A program made the translations under genes and the position numbers. Source: Verrucomicrobiia bacterium (GTDB lineage Bacteria > Verrucomicrobiota > Verrucomicrobiia > Verrucomicrobiales > DEV007). Taken from it: a stretch of 64,000 nt of DNA. The notes beneath the pieces are model-generated. The model searched no databases. It saw nothing but the letters and a program-made list of their open reading frames with translations, and was not told the origin of the DNA. The stretch is from assembly GCA_030425385.1 (NCBI GenBank), contig JAUIAH010000012.1:121102-185101 (forward strand), read 5' to 3'. Positions 8,798-16,675 of the stretch are shown piece by piece (the first letter of the stretch is position 1; each line of letters begins with the position of its first letter).

Positions 8798-11144
8798 GCA
8801 AACTTATCGTTCCATTGAGATCCTCGATCTTGATGCAGAAGCCCTGGAACGCCTGAGCAGCGATATGAAACTCTCGCTTTCGAGAGAAGACATGGTGGCT
8901 GTGCAAGGCTATTTCAAGGAGGCTGGCCGCGAACCTACCGATGTGGAGTTGGAAGTCATTGCGCAGACCTGGAGTGAGCATTGCAAGCACCGCATCTTTG
9001 GCGCGTTGATCCGGCACACACGCGATGGAAAGGAAGAAACCGTTGATAGCATCTTTAAGACTTATGTGAAGGCGGTGACTGAAACGATTTGGGAGAAGAA
9101 GCCCGACTTCATTCTCGGGGCGTTTGTGGACAATGCGGGGTTTGTTAGGCTCGATGACGAGGTCGCGGTGTGTTTGAAAGTGGAAACGCACAATCACCCT
9201 TCAGCCATTGAGCCCTATGCAGGTGCCAATACTGGATTGGGAGGCGTGATTCGTGATATCCTGGGAGCAGGAAAGGGTGCCAAGCCGGTGGCATCGCTCG
9301 ACGTGTTCTGTTTCGGCAGTCCTGACACAGAAGCCACGGACATCAAAGCAGATGACGTATTGCATCCGTTAGGCATCATGCGAGGCGTGGTGCGTGGGGT
9401 GCGCGATTATGGTAATCGCATGGGCATCCCCACGGTGGCCGGGGCGATCCAGTTTGATCCCGCCTACATCTATAATCCTTTGGTCTTCTGTGGCACCGCC
9501 GGAGTCATCCCAATCGATGCGATTGAGAAAGAAGTGAAACCCGGGCATCACGTGCTTGCTGTGGGAGGACGCACGGGGCGTGATGGCCTCCATGGAGCGA
9601 CATTCTCGTCCGCCAGCCTCACCACGGATTCGCACGAGGAAGATCAGCAAGCCGTTCAGATTGGCAATCCCATTGAGGAGAAGAAAGTTTCTGACTTTGT
9701 GTTAGAAGCCCGAGAGCGCGGCTTGATTGAATTTATCACCGATTGCGGTGCGGGTGGATTCTCCAGTGCGGCTGGAGAGATGCTCAGTGAGACGGGCGGC
9801 GAATTGTATCTGGAGCGAGCGCCTTTGAAAGAACCGGGACTCGTGAGTTGGGAGATCTTTCTATCGGAGAGTCAGGAACGGATGGTTCTCGCCGTGAACG
9901 AATCGTCCCTGACAGAATTACAGGAATTGGCTGAGACATACGAAACCGAGTGCACGGTCCTGGGTCATGCAGATGGGAGTGGGATTCTCAAAGTCTGGCA
10001 CGATGGCGCCTGTGTGTGTGAGTTGGACTGTCGCAAGCTACACGAGGCGCCACGACGACAGCTGGAGAGTCGCTGGGAAACGCCTGCTTTCCGCGAGGAC
10101 GTGACGCTGGACCCTTCAGCGAGCGAGCTTTTGCAACAAGTGTTAGGTGACTTTGCCGTCGTCTCGCGCGAGCCCGTGATTCGAGAATACGATCATGAGG
10201 TGCAGGGGAATACCTTTCTGAAACCGTTAGGAGGCGCCCAAGGAGATGCCCCGCAGGATGGCTCGGTCATTCATGTGGATGGAAGCGCTCCGCTCATGGC
10301 TATGGCGCTTTCCTTGCTGCCGGAATGGGGAAAGACAGCTCCCTATGAGATGGGGCTGGCCTGTGTGGATGAGTGTGTCCGTCAATTAGTCCTTTGCGGT
10401 GCCGATCCGACGCGTTTGGCGTTGCTAGATAATTTCTGCATGGGCAATCCTGACGACCCGCGTGAATTGGGGTGCTTGGTGGAGACGAGCAAAGGCATGG
10501 CCGAAGCCGCGGCCCATTATCAAGCTCCCTTCGTTTCCGGAAAAGACTCATTCTACAATTACTTTGAAACCGAGGACGGTCCCGTTTCCATTCCAGTAAC
10601 CTTGTTAGTCAGCGGCCTAGGGATCATCGATGATCGTCAGCACGTGGTTGGCAGCAGTTTGCGTCGTTCGGATAGCGTCCTCTATCTATTAGGTGAATTG
10701 GGCAGGGACTTGGGCGGAAGTGTGGTCGCACGCTGTCTCGGCCTGGACGGTGGGCGGGTGCCACGGGCGGATCTCGTTGCCAATGGCGAGCGCTACGCCG
10801 CGCTTCATCGAGCGATGGCCGACGGGTTGATTCTATCCGGCCACGATGTCGGTGAAGGGGGGCTCGCGGTGACCCTCGCGGAAATGGCGTTCTCGATGAA
10901 AGCTGGCGTGGAGATTGATGCCGCTCTGAGCAAAGAACAACTATTCGCGGAAACGCCCGGGTGCGTGGTGGTGGAGGTGGCTCAAGAGGCCACGCAAACC
11001 TTGGAAAGTCGATTTGGCGACGATGCGATTCGATTGGGAGCGACCACCGATGCCCACCGGAAATTGGTGATCCGGGAACACTTGGAAGAAGACCTAACGT
11101 CCCTCAAACAACGATGGCAACACGGCCTCACGCCTTACTACTAA
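8778..11144 (+). CDS. purL: Phosphoribosylformylglycinamidine synthase subunit PurL
   Basis: A 788-residue synthetase subunit that converts FGAR to FGAM with ATP and ammonia from PurQ. The N-terminal linker (SREDMVAVQGYF, then REPTDVELEVIAQTWSEHC) precedes the catalytic His 68 in SEHCKH. ATP/FGAR-binding motifs include KVETHNHPSAIEPY, GANTGLGGVIRDILG and CGAGGFSSAAGEM. The second half repeats the AIR-synthase-like fold (PFVSGKDSFYN, LSGHDVGEGGLAVTLAEM). It lacks a C-terminal glutaminase domain, which is supplied by purQ. Its linker resembles that of the long fused enzyme more than the short Bacillus type, consistent with PurS and PurQ being separate. It overlaps the genes on both sides, so translation is probably coupled. 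No Shine-Dalgarno precedes ATG 8778. Confidence 0.96.
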   Translation: MSQPAPKQTYRSIEILDLDAEALERLSSDMKLSLSREDMVAVQGYFKEAGREPTDVELEVIAQTWSEHCKHRIFGALIRHTRDGKEETVDSIFKTYVKAVTETIWEKKPDFILGAFVDNAGFVRLDDEVAVCLKVETHNHPSAIEPYAGANTGLGGVIRDILGAGKGAKPVASLDVFCFGSPDTEATDIKADDVLHPLGIMRGVVRGVRDYGNRMGIPTVAGAIQFDPAYIYNPLVFCGTAGVIPIDAIEKEVKPGHHVLAVGGRTGRDGLHGATFSSASLTTDSHEEDQQAVQIGNPIEEKKVSDFVLEARERGLIEFITDCGAGGFSSAAGEMLSETGGELYLERAPLKEPGLVSWEIFLSESQERMVLAVNESSLTELQELAETYETECTVLGHADGSGILKVWHDGACVCELDCRKLHEAPRRQLESRWETPAFREDVTLDPSASELLQQVLGDFAVVSREPVIREYDHEVQGNTFLKPLGGAQGDAPQDGSVIHVDGSAPLMAMALSLLPEWGKTAPYEMGLACVDECVRQLVLCGADPTRLALLDNFCMGNPDDPRELGCLVETSKGMAEAAAHYQAPFVSGKDSFYNYFETEDGPVSIPVTLLVSGLGIIDDRQHVVGSSLRRSDSVLYLLGELGRDLGGSVVARCLGLDGGRVPRADLVANGERYAALHRAMADGLILSGHDVGEGGLAVTLAEMAFSMKAGVEIDAALSKEQLFAETPGCVVVEVAQEATQTLESRFGDDAIRLGATTDAHRKLVIREHLEEDLTSLKQRWQHGLTPYY

Positions 11145-11833
11145 AGTTTCCCGGTACCAATGCGGATGAAGAAACCGCGCGCGCTTTGCGCGAGGTGGGC
11201 TTCTCTACGCGGACGGTTCCCATCACCCGAGTCACCAAAGATGACATTACCGATTGCCAGTTAGGAGTGCTGTCAGGCGGCTTTAGCTATGGAGATTACG
11301 TCATGGCTGCGCGGTTCGCCCAATTGGAGATCGAGCGAAGATTGGGTGATGCTCTCCATGCCTTTCGTGATGGCGGTGGCTTTCTCCTAGGGATTTGCAA
11401 CGGCTTTCAAATTCTCATGCGGCTCGGTATCTTGCCGGCAGGAAGCCTTGTAGATAATGTCAGTGAACGCTTTGTGTGCAAATGGGTTCCCCTTCGGCGG
11501 GAAGTGAGTGATTCTCCTTTCCTCCAATCGTTGCCAGAAGGCTTTGAATTGCCCATTGCCCATGCGGAGGGACGGTTGGTCACCAAGGACGAATCGGACG
11601 CGTCCCGTTACCTCGATGAAGGCTTGGCGGCATTGCGATACGAGCAAGACGTGAATGGATCCTATGAACAGATCGCGGGATTGCAAGATTCGCAGCGGCG
11701 CGTGCTCGGGTTGATGCCGCATCCCGAACGTTTCATCTATCGTGATCAACACTATGACCGCGATTGGGAGCAGGCAGAGCATGGGTGGGGATATTATCTG
11801 TTCGATTCTATCTATAAGACGATCACGGCCTAA
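11114..11833 (+). CDS. purQ: Phosphoribosylformylglycinamidine synthase glutaminase subunit PurQ
   Basis: A 239-residue class I glutamine amidotransferase that hydrolyses glutamine to feed ammonia to PurL. The N-terminus LLLKFPGTNADEET and the motif VLSGGFSYGDYV are typical. The nucleophile Cys 95 sits in LLGICNGFQIL, and the catalytic His and Glu are in LMPHPERF. I placed the start at ATG 11114, because upstream in-frame codons lie inside purL and add unrelated sequence. This start overlaps purL by 31 bp in another frame, an unusually long overlap that suggests tight translational coupling. purM follows after 12 bp. Confidence 0.95.
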   Translation: MATRPHALLLKFPGTNADEETARALREVGFSTRTVPITRVTKDDITDCQLGVLSGGFSYGDYVMAARFAQLEIERRLGDALHAFRDGGGFLLGICNGFQILMRLGILPAGSLVDNVSERFVCKWVPLRREVSDSPFLQSLPEGFELPIAHAEGRLVTKDESDASRYLDEGLAALRYEQDVNGSYEQIAGLQDSQRRVLGLMPHPERFIYRDQHYDRDWEQAEHGWGYYLFDSIYKTITA

Positions 11834-11845
11834 CATCGTATTTCT

Positions 11846-12838
11846 ATGAGTTCCCCTCTCACTTACAAAGACGCTGGTGTTGATATCGAGGAAGCCGCTG
11901 CCTTGGTGGGTGATATCGGGCAATTGCGCCTTCGAACGGAAGCCAAGCGACAACTTTTCCAAAGCTTCGGTCTCTTTGCTGCCGGGTTTGACTTGAGTGG
12001 CTATCGAGAGCCCGTGATCTTCACGGGATGTGATGGCGTTGGAACGAAGTTGAAAGTCTTGTTAGAAGAGGATGCTTTGGAGATCGCTGGGAAAGATCTC
12101 GTGGCCATGAACGTCAACGATGTCCTGACGACGGGGGCGGACCCTCTCCTATTTCTCGATTACATCGGGGTGGGAAAGATTGATAAAACCAAGATCAAGC
12201 GAGTGATTGCCGGGATGGTCGATTATCTCGAAGCGTGTGGATGCATCTTGGCTGGTGGCGAAACGGCAGAAATGCCTGACATGGTAGAGGCAGGCATGAT
12301 TGAATTATCGGGATTCTGCATTGGTGCTAGCGAGAAATCGGACTTGATTGATCCATCGACCTTGGAAGTGGGTGATGTCTTGATAGGCTGTGCCTCAGAT
12401 GGGTTTCACGCCAATGGGTGGAGCTTGGTCCGGCGCATTCTAGACACACAAACCGTCGGGTTGTCTGGGGATGATAAGCAGGCGTTGTTGGCACCTACCC
12501 GATTGTATCACGAAGAATGTGCCGCCCTGCGGGAGGCTGATATCCGGCCGAAAGCGATGGCGCATATAACCGGGGGTGGATTTCCGGAGAACCTGGAGCG
12601 TTTGTTAGGAAATCATGGCGCACGGATCAGCTTGCCCAAATGGGAGAATGAGCCTGCGCAGAAGGTGCTGCACTTCGTCGAAGAGAAGGAAGCAATGCGT
12701 ACATTCAATATGGGGTTTGGCTGGGTGGTCGCTGTTTGCGCTGAGGACGCTGATGCCGCTCTGCGGGTTTTGAATCGGAGCGCTCTGGTCGGCGAAGTGA
12801 CCACCGGGGGATTTGATATCGAAGTCGCAGCCTCATGA
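11846..12838 (+). CDS. purM: Phosphoribosylformylglycinamidine cyclo-ligase (AIR synthase)
   Basis: A 330-residue enzyme that closes the imidazole ring of FGAM to give AIR, using ATP. Recognisable elements are YKDAGVDIEEAAALV at the N-terminus, FTGCDGVGTKLKV, the substrate and ATP region DLVAMNVNDVLTTGADPL, GGETAEMPDMV, and the C-terminal HITGGGFPENLERLL. Length is normal. The ATG at 11846 follows purQ by 12 bp without a Shine-Dalgarno. The stop overlaps the purF start as ATGA (12835-12838). Confidence 0.96.
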   Translation: MSSPLTYKDAGVDIEEAAALVGDIGQLRLRTEAKRQLFQSFGLFAAGFDLSGYREPVIFTGCDGVGTKLKVLLEEDALEIAGKDLVAMNVNDVLTTGADPLLFLDYIGVGKIDKTKIKRVIAGMVDYLEACGCILAGGETAEMPDMVEAGMIELSGFCIGASEKSDLIDPSTLEVGDVLIGCASDGFHANGWSLVRRILDTQTVGLSGDDKQALLAPTRLYHEECAALREADIRPKAMAHITGGGFPENLERLLGNHGARISLPKWENEPAQKVLHFVEEKEAMRTFNMGFGWVVAVCAEDADAALRVLNRSALVGEVTTGGFDIEVAAS

Positions 12839-14760
12839 GCGATCCTCTTAAACATGAATGCGGGCTCGCGTTCATTCGGCTTTTAAAGCCTTTGGCGTAT
12901 TTTAAGGATAAATACGACCAGCCGCTTTATGGATTTCAAAAGCTTTTCCTCTTGATGGAGAAGCAACATAATCGTGGTCAAGATGGCGTAGGTATCGGCA
13001 GCCTCAAGTTGGATATGCCCTTGGGGCAATCGTACTTATTTCGGCGAAGATCCACGCGCAAGGACTCGCTGTCGGCCGTGGTCAATGAAGAATTGGCTGC
13101 CTTTGATCAGCTCTGCGAGCGTGGGGTGATCGATCCTGAAGATCCGGATAGTATCAAGGCGCATTTCGATTTCGGCAGTGAACTGTTGCTGGGGCATCTT
13201 CGATATGGAACCTCGGGTCTCTTTAATGAGGGTTCTTGTCATCCGTTTGTACGGCGCAGCAATTGGCCCACCAAGACACTCATGGTTTGTGGCAATTTCA
13301 ATATGACCAATGCGTCGCAATTGGTTGAAGGGCTGATCGAGCGTGGACAGCACCCTGTCTTTGGGACGGATACGCAGACAGTGCTGGAAGAGATTGGATT
13401 TCACTTGGACGAGCAGCACACGGAGATCTACCGAGAGCTGCGCGATTCTGGCATGAGTGGGCGAGACATACCTAATGAGATCAGCCGACGATTGGATATT
13501 CCTGGTCTCATCAAAGTGTCAGGAGAAGTTTGGGATGGTGGGTATGCCATTGTTGGCATCATTGGGAATGGTGACGCTTTTGTGTTGCGTGATCCACATG
13601 GAATCCGCCCATGTTCATTCTACCATTCGGAGGAACTCATTGCTTTTGCCTCAGAGCGAGTGGCGCTGATGACGGCTTTTGATGCGGAACAGGATGAAGT
13701 CCACGAGTTGCCGCCGGGATCGGTGGCGGTGATCAAAGCATCTGGGGAGGTCAGTTTCGTGAGGTTTTGCGAGGAAAGGAAAGAGAGTCCGTGTTCATTT
13801 GAGCGAATCTACTTTTCGCGAGGAAATGATCCTGACATTTATAAAGAACGGAAAGCCCTTGGGGAAGCCTTGGTTCCTCAAATCCTTCAATCGATTGACC
13901 ATAATCTAGAACACACGGTTCTCAGCTTTGTTCCAAATACTGCGGAAGTGGCTTATTATGGGATGATGGAGGGATTGCGTAAACATCGGCGGCAAGAGGT
14001 GAAAGCGGCGCTGCTGCAAGCGCATCGGGAAGGTACTTTGGATGAAGAAATCATTGATGACCTGATTCTTCGGAATTGGCCCCGTGACGAGAAGATTGCT
14101 CAGAAAGACATCAAGCTGCGCACGTTCATCAGCCAAGAGAAGGGCCGTAACCAATTGGTCTCTCATGTGTATGATATTTCCTATGGCGTCGTCCAACCAC
14201 AGGATCACTTGGTAGTCATTGATGACTCCATCGTGAGAGGAACGACCTTGCGAAGGTCGATTCTCAAGATGCTTTCTCGCACGAACCCGAAGAAGATTGT
14301 TATTCTTTCCACGGCACCTCAGATCCGCTATCCCGATTGCTACGGCATCGACATGTCGGAATTGGGAAAGTTCATCGCCTTCCAGGCAGCGATCGATCTA
14401 CTCAAGAAGCGAGGAAGATATTCGCTTGTGAAAGAAGTCTATCAACGATGCCTGGAAGAATTAGAGAAACCGCTAGGAGAAATGCAGAACGCGGTACAAC
14501 GAATCTACGAACCCTTCACTGAGGATGAGATCTCTGGGCAGGTAAGTGAGATCGTCACCCCGCGAGACATCCACTGGGATGGAGAGGTACAAGTCCTCTT
14601 TCAAACCATCGGGAACCTCCAGAAAGCATTGCCGGAGAACTCGGGAGTGTGGTATTTCGACGGCAATTACCCAACCCCGGGTGGATATGCAGTCGTCAAT
14701 CGAGCCTTCGTCCACTACTACGAAAAGCGAGACGGAAGAGCGTACGACCTGCCGCTATAA
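12835..14760 (+). CDS. purF: Amidophosphoribosyltransferase, long form
   Basis: Catalyses the committed step, transferring glutamine-derived ammonia to PRPP. The predicted nucleophile is Cys 9 (LKHECGLAFIR), implying removal of a short propeptide. The glutaminase domain carries MEKQHNRGQDGVGIG and GHLRYGTSG, and the phosphoribosyltransferase domain carries the PRPP loop VVIDDSIVRGTT (about 460-471). At 641 residues it is over 100 longer than the Escherichia or Bacillus enzymes. The extra length includes insertions around 90-130 and 350-400 and a C-terminal extension after the PRPP domain. Its codon use looks a little more AT-rich than its neighbours. It is the last gene of the operon, and the palindrome at 14778-14842 follows its stop by 17 bp. 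Confidence 0.93.
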   Translation: MSDPLKHECGLAFIRLLKPLAYFKDKYDQPLYGFQKLFLLMEKQHNRGQDGVGIGSLKLDMPLGQSYLFRRRSTRKDSLSAVVNEELAAFDQLCERGVIDPEDPDSIKAHFDFGSELLLGHLRYGTSGLFNEGSCHPFVRRSNWPTKTLMVCGNFNMTNASQLVEGLIERGQHPVFGTDTQTVLEEIGFHLDEQHTEIYRELRDSGMSGRDIPNEISRRLDIPGLIKVSGEVWDGGYAIVGIIGNGDAFVLRDPHGIRPCSFYHSEELIAFASERVALMTAFDAEQDEVHELPPGSVAVIKASGEVSFVRFCEERKESPCSFERIYFSRGNDPDIYKERKALGEALVPQILQSIDHNLEHTVLSFVPNTAEVAYYGMMEGLRKHRRQEVKAALLQAHREGTLDEEIIDDLILRNWPRDEKIAQKDIKLRTFISQEKGRNQLVSHVYDISYGVVQPQDHLVVIDDSIVRGTTLRRSILKMLSRTNPKKIVILSTAPQIRYPDCYGIDMSELGKFIAFQAAIDLLKKRGRYSLVKEVYQRCLEELEKPLGEMQNAVQRIYEPFTEDEISGQVSEIVTPRDIHWDGEVQVLFQTIGNLQKALPENSGVWYFDGNYPTPGGYAVVNRAFVHYYEKRDGRAYDLPL

Positions 14761-14777
14761 CAACCGATGAGCGCTAC

Positions 14778-14842
14778 ACGCCCGTCAGCCGCTATCTCGA
14801 TAAAAGCACATTGCTTTTATCGAGATAGCGGCTGACGGGCGT
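14778..14842. repeat. 31-bp perfect palindrome with 3-nt loop (REP-like)
   Basis: The left arm 14778-14808 (begins ACGCCCGTCAGCCGC, ends GATAAAAGCA) and right arm 14812-14842 (begins TGCTTTTATC) are exact reverse complements around the loop CAT. It lies 17 bp after purF and 25 bp before a Y1/RAYT transposase gene, the usual position of a REP hairpin recognised by such enzymes. It could also end purF transcription, but no T-run follows. I did not see a second copy in the window. Confidence 0.85.
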
Positions 14843-14867
14843 GGCGATGGGGCGTTAGCTGATTGCG

Positions 14868-15881
14868 ATGAAGCCACGTCAGATGCAGATTTGGACCTCC
14901 GAGGGCTCGCGAGGGCAGTATTTCCATGTGATCGCACGTACGGCGAATCGCGTGTGGTGCCTGGATGATGAGGCGAAACGAATGTTTGTGCGGCTTCTGC
15001 GGAAGACGGAGGCGTTCTCGGGGTGTGCGGTGGTGAGCCACTGCTTGATGGATAATCATTTCCACCTGGTCCTCTTTGTGCCGAATCGCGAGGGCTTGGA
15101 GAAGGATCTGAGCGATGAGGCATTCTGGGATCGCTTAGCGGCGCTCTACACGCGCGAGGAAATGGACGCGATCCGGATGCGGATGATGCTCTTCCATCGG
15201 TTGAATCCCGGCCCCGTAGGGTTGGCGCAAGAGGCGTCTTACCGGCAGACGTTCTTGAAGCGGATGTGGGACCTGAGCGAGTTCATGAAGACGCTGCTGC
15301 AGCGGTTCTCGACATGGTTTAACAAACGCCATAACCGAGTGGGGCGGCTGTGGGAACAGCGTTTCAAGAGTTTGGTGATCGAAGGTCGGCAGGAGTCGCT
15401 GATGGCGGTGTCTGCCTACGTGGATTTGAATCCTGTGAGGGCGGGGATGGTGGAGGATCCGAAGGACTATCGGTGGTGTGGCTACGCAGAGGCGATGGCG
15501 GGGAGACGAGAGGCGCGCCGTGGACTAGGACACTTGATGCCTGATGACGTCTCACCGAGTGCCGATGGGTTGCCGAATTGGCGCGTGGTGGGCCGAGAGT
15601 ATCGAAGGGTTTTGTTTGGAATGACCGGCGCACAGGAGGAGCGACTTGCTGAGTCGATGGTGGAACCGCGTGGCACCGATGGGGTCCTCACACTTGCAGC
15701 CTTGGTGCGGTGCCGGGTGCGCTATTTTTCCGATGGCGTGGTGATTGGCTCGAAGGCGTTTGTCGATGCTTTCTTTGAGGCAAAGAGAGCCTTCTTTGGA
15801 TCGACGCGCAAGGATGGTGGTCGCAAGATGCGAGGTGGTTCCTGGGGAGAACTGCGTTCGTTGCGAGATCTACGAAGGTGA
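14868..15881 (+). CDS. REP-associated tyrosine transposase (RAYT / Y1_Tnp HUH family)
   Basis: A 337-residue single-strand DNA nuclease-like protein. The HUH motif is MDNHFHLVLF with His 64 and His 66. The N-terminal RGQYFHVIARTANR strand is typical of the family. A Tyr-containing block, AYVDLNPVRAGMVEDP (Tyr 184), is where I place the catalytic tyrosine by similarity. Between them lies GRLWEQRFKSLVIEG. The C-terminal 120 residues are an accessory region. RAYTs are usually single-copy, domesticated relatives of IS200/IS605 transposases that act on hairpin repeats. The 31-bp palindrome just upstream fits a cognate site. No flanking IS ends or target duplications are visible. It is convergent with the sigma factor gene. 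Confidence 0.88.
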   Translation: MKPRQMQIWTSEGSRGQYFHVIARTANRVWCLDDEAKRMFVRLLRKTEAFSGCAVVSHCLMDNHFHLVLFVPNREGLEKDLSDEAFWDRLAALYTREEMDAIRMRMMLFHRLNPGPVGLAQEASYRQTFLKRMWDLSEFMKTLLQRFSTWFNKRHNRVGRLWEQRFKSLVIEGRQESLMAVSAYVDLNPVRAGMVEDPKDYRWCGYAEAMAGRREARRGLGHLMPDDVSPSADGLPNWRVVGREYRRVLFGMTGAQEERLAESMVEPRGTDGVLTLAALVRCRVRYFSDGVVIGSKAFVDAFFEAKRAFFGSTRKDGGRKMRGGSWGELRSLRDLRR

Positions 15882-15886
15882 CATGC

Positions 15887-15912
15887 CAGGTTGACAGCCT
15901 TAGGCAAACCTG
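15887..15912. terminator. Weak hairpin between convergent genes
   Basis: CAGGTT (15887-15892) and AACCTG (15907-15912) can pair around a 14-nt loop in the 44-bp gap between the RAYT and sigma genes, which converge. There is no T-run, so termination is only a possibility. Confidence 0.2.
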
Positions 15913-15925
15913 CGTGATCTTGTGA

Positions 15926-16675
15926 TTAAGATAGGGCCCCGAAGAGGTGCTGAAGTTCTTCTTCTACCGTGATGTGAGGGCCGATGGTCTGGGCGAGTTC
16001 AGTGCGGAGGGCTCCGCGGAAACGTTGCCTGAGGCGGTGAATGGCGACTCGGATGGCTGCATCGCTCAGGCCCAAAGCTTTGGCAGCATCGGCTTGAGGA
16101 ATGTCGGCTGCAGCTGTGAGCCAGGGCTGTAGGACGGTGAAATGGTGTCCTTTGCCTTCGGCGATGCAGTCACTCTCTAGACGGGCGAGAGCACGTTCGA
16201 GAACCGTATGGGCCCAGTGCCGGTCAAAAGCGCTGTCTGGAGGAAGCGTTGCGTCGTCGGGTACTTGGATGCCTGGATGGGTGTCCTCGCTTACCCCTGG
16301 GTGAGGACTGTCCAATGATTGGTGGGGAATCGCACCCCCGCGTTTCTGACGTCGATGGTATGATTGCTGTTCTGATAGGAAGTGTTTCACTGCTCCTAAC
16401 AAGAAAGATCGGAACCGACCACGCTTTGGGTCCGCCCCATCGAACCCGTATTTCTCGAGCACGCGGGCGAAGAATTCTTGCGTCAAATCGTGGGCGTCTT
16501 GTTGGGGAACACGCTCTCCAATGAAACGGCGCACCGGTTCATAGTAGGCGGCAGTGAGGTCTTTGAGAGCCAGCTTGGCCTCTGTGGAGGATCCCTGAGA
16601 ACGAAGGACTTGGGTCCAACGCGTGTCTACCATTCGTCCTGGAGATTGAGGAGCGTCATTGAAGTCGGATGCCAT
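15926..16675 (-). CDS. ECF-like sigma-70 family RNA polymerase sigma factor
   Basis: A 249-residue sigma factor. Region 2 is seen as YYEPVRRFIGERVPQQDAHD, FFARVLEKYGF and RFRSFLLGAVKHFLSE. Region 4 is seen as DIPQADAAKALGLSDAAIRV and AIHRLRQRFRGALR. The insert between them is longer than in classical ECF factors, a pattern I associate with the kinase-linked ECF groups of Planctomycetes and Verrucomicrobia. I chose ATG 16675; an alternative ATG lies at 16714. The gene overlaps the end of the upstream Ser/Thr kinase by 20 bp, so the two are translationally coupled and probably form a phosphorylation-controlled sigma switch. That last point is inference from context. Confidence 0.87.
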   Translation of the reverse strand: MASDFNDAPQSPGRMVDTRWTQVLRSQGSSTEAKLALKDLTAAYYEPVRRFIGERVPQQDAHDLTQEFFARVLEKYGFDGADPKRGRFRSFLLGAVKHFLSEQQSYHRRQKRGGAIPHQSLDSPHPGVSEDTHPGIQVPDDATLPPDSAFDRHWAHTVLERALARLESDCIAEGKGHHFTVLQPWLTAAADIPQADAAKALGLSDAAIRVAIHRLRQRFRGALRTELAQTIGPHITVEEELQHLFGALS

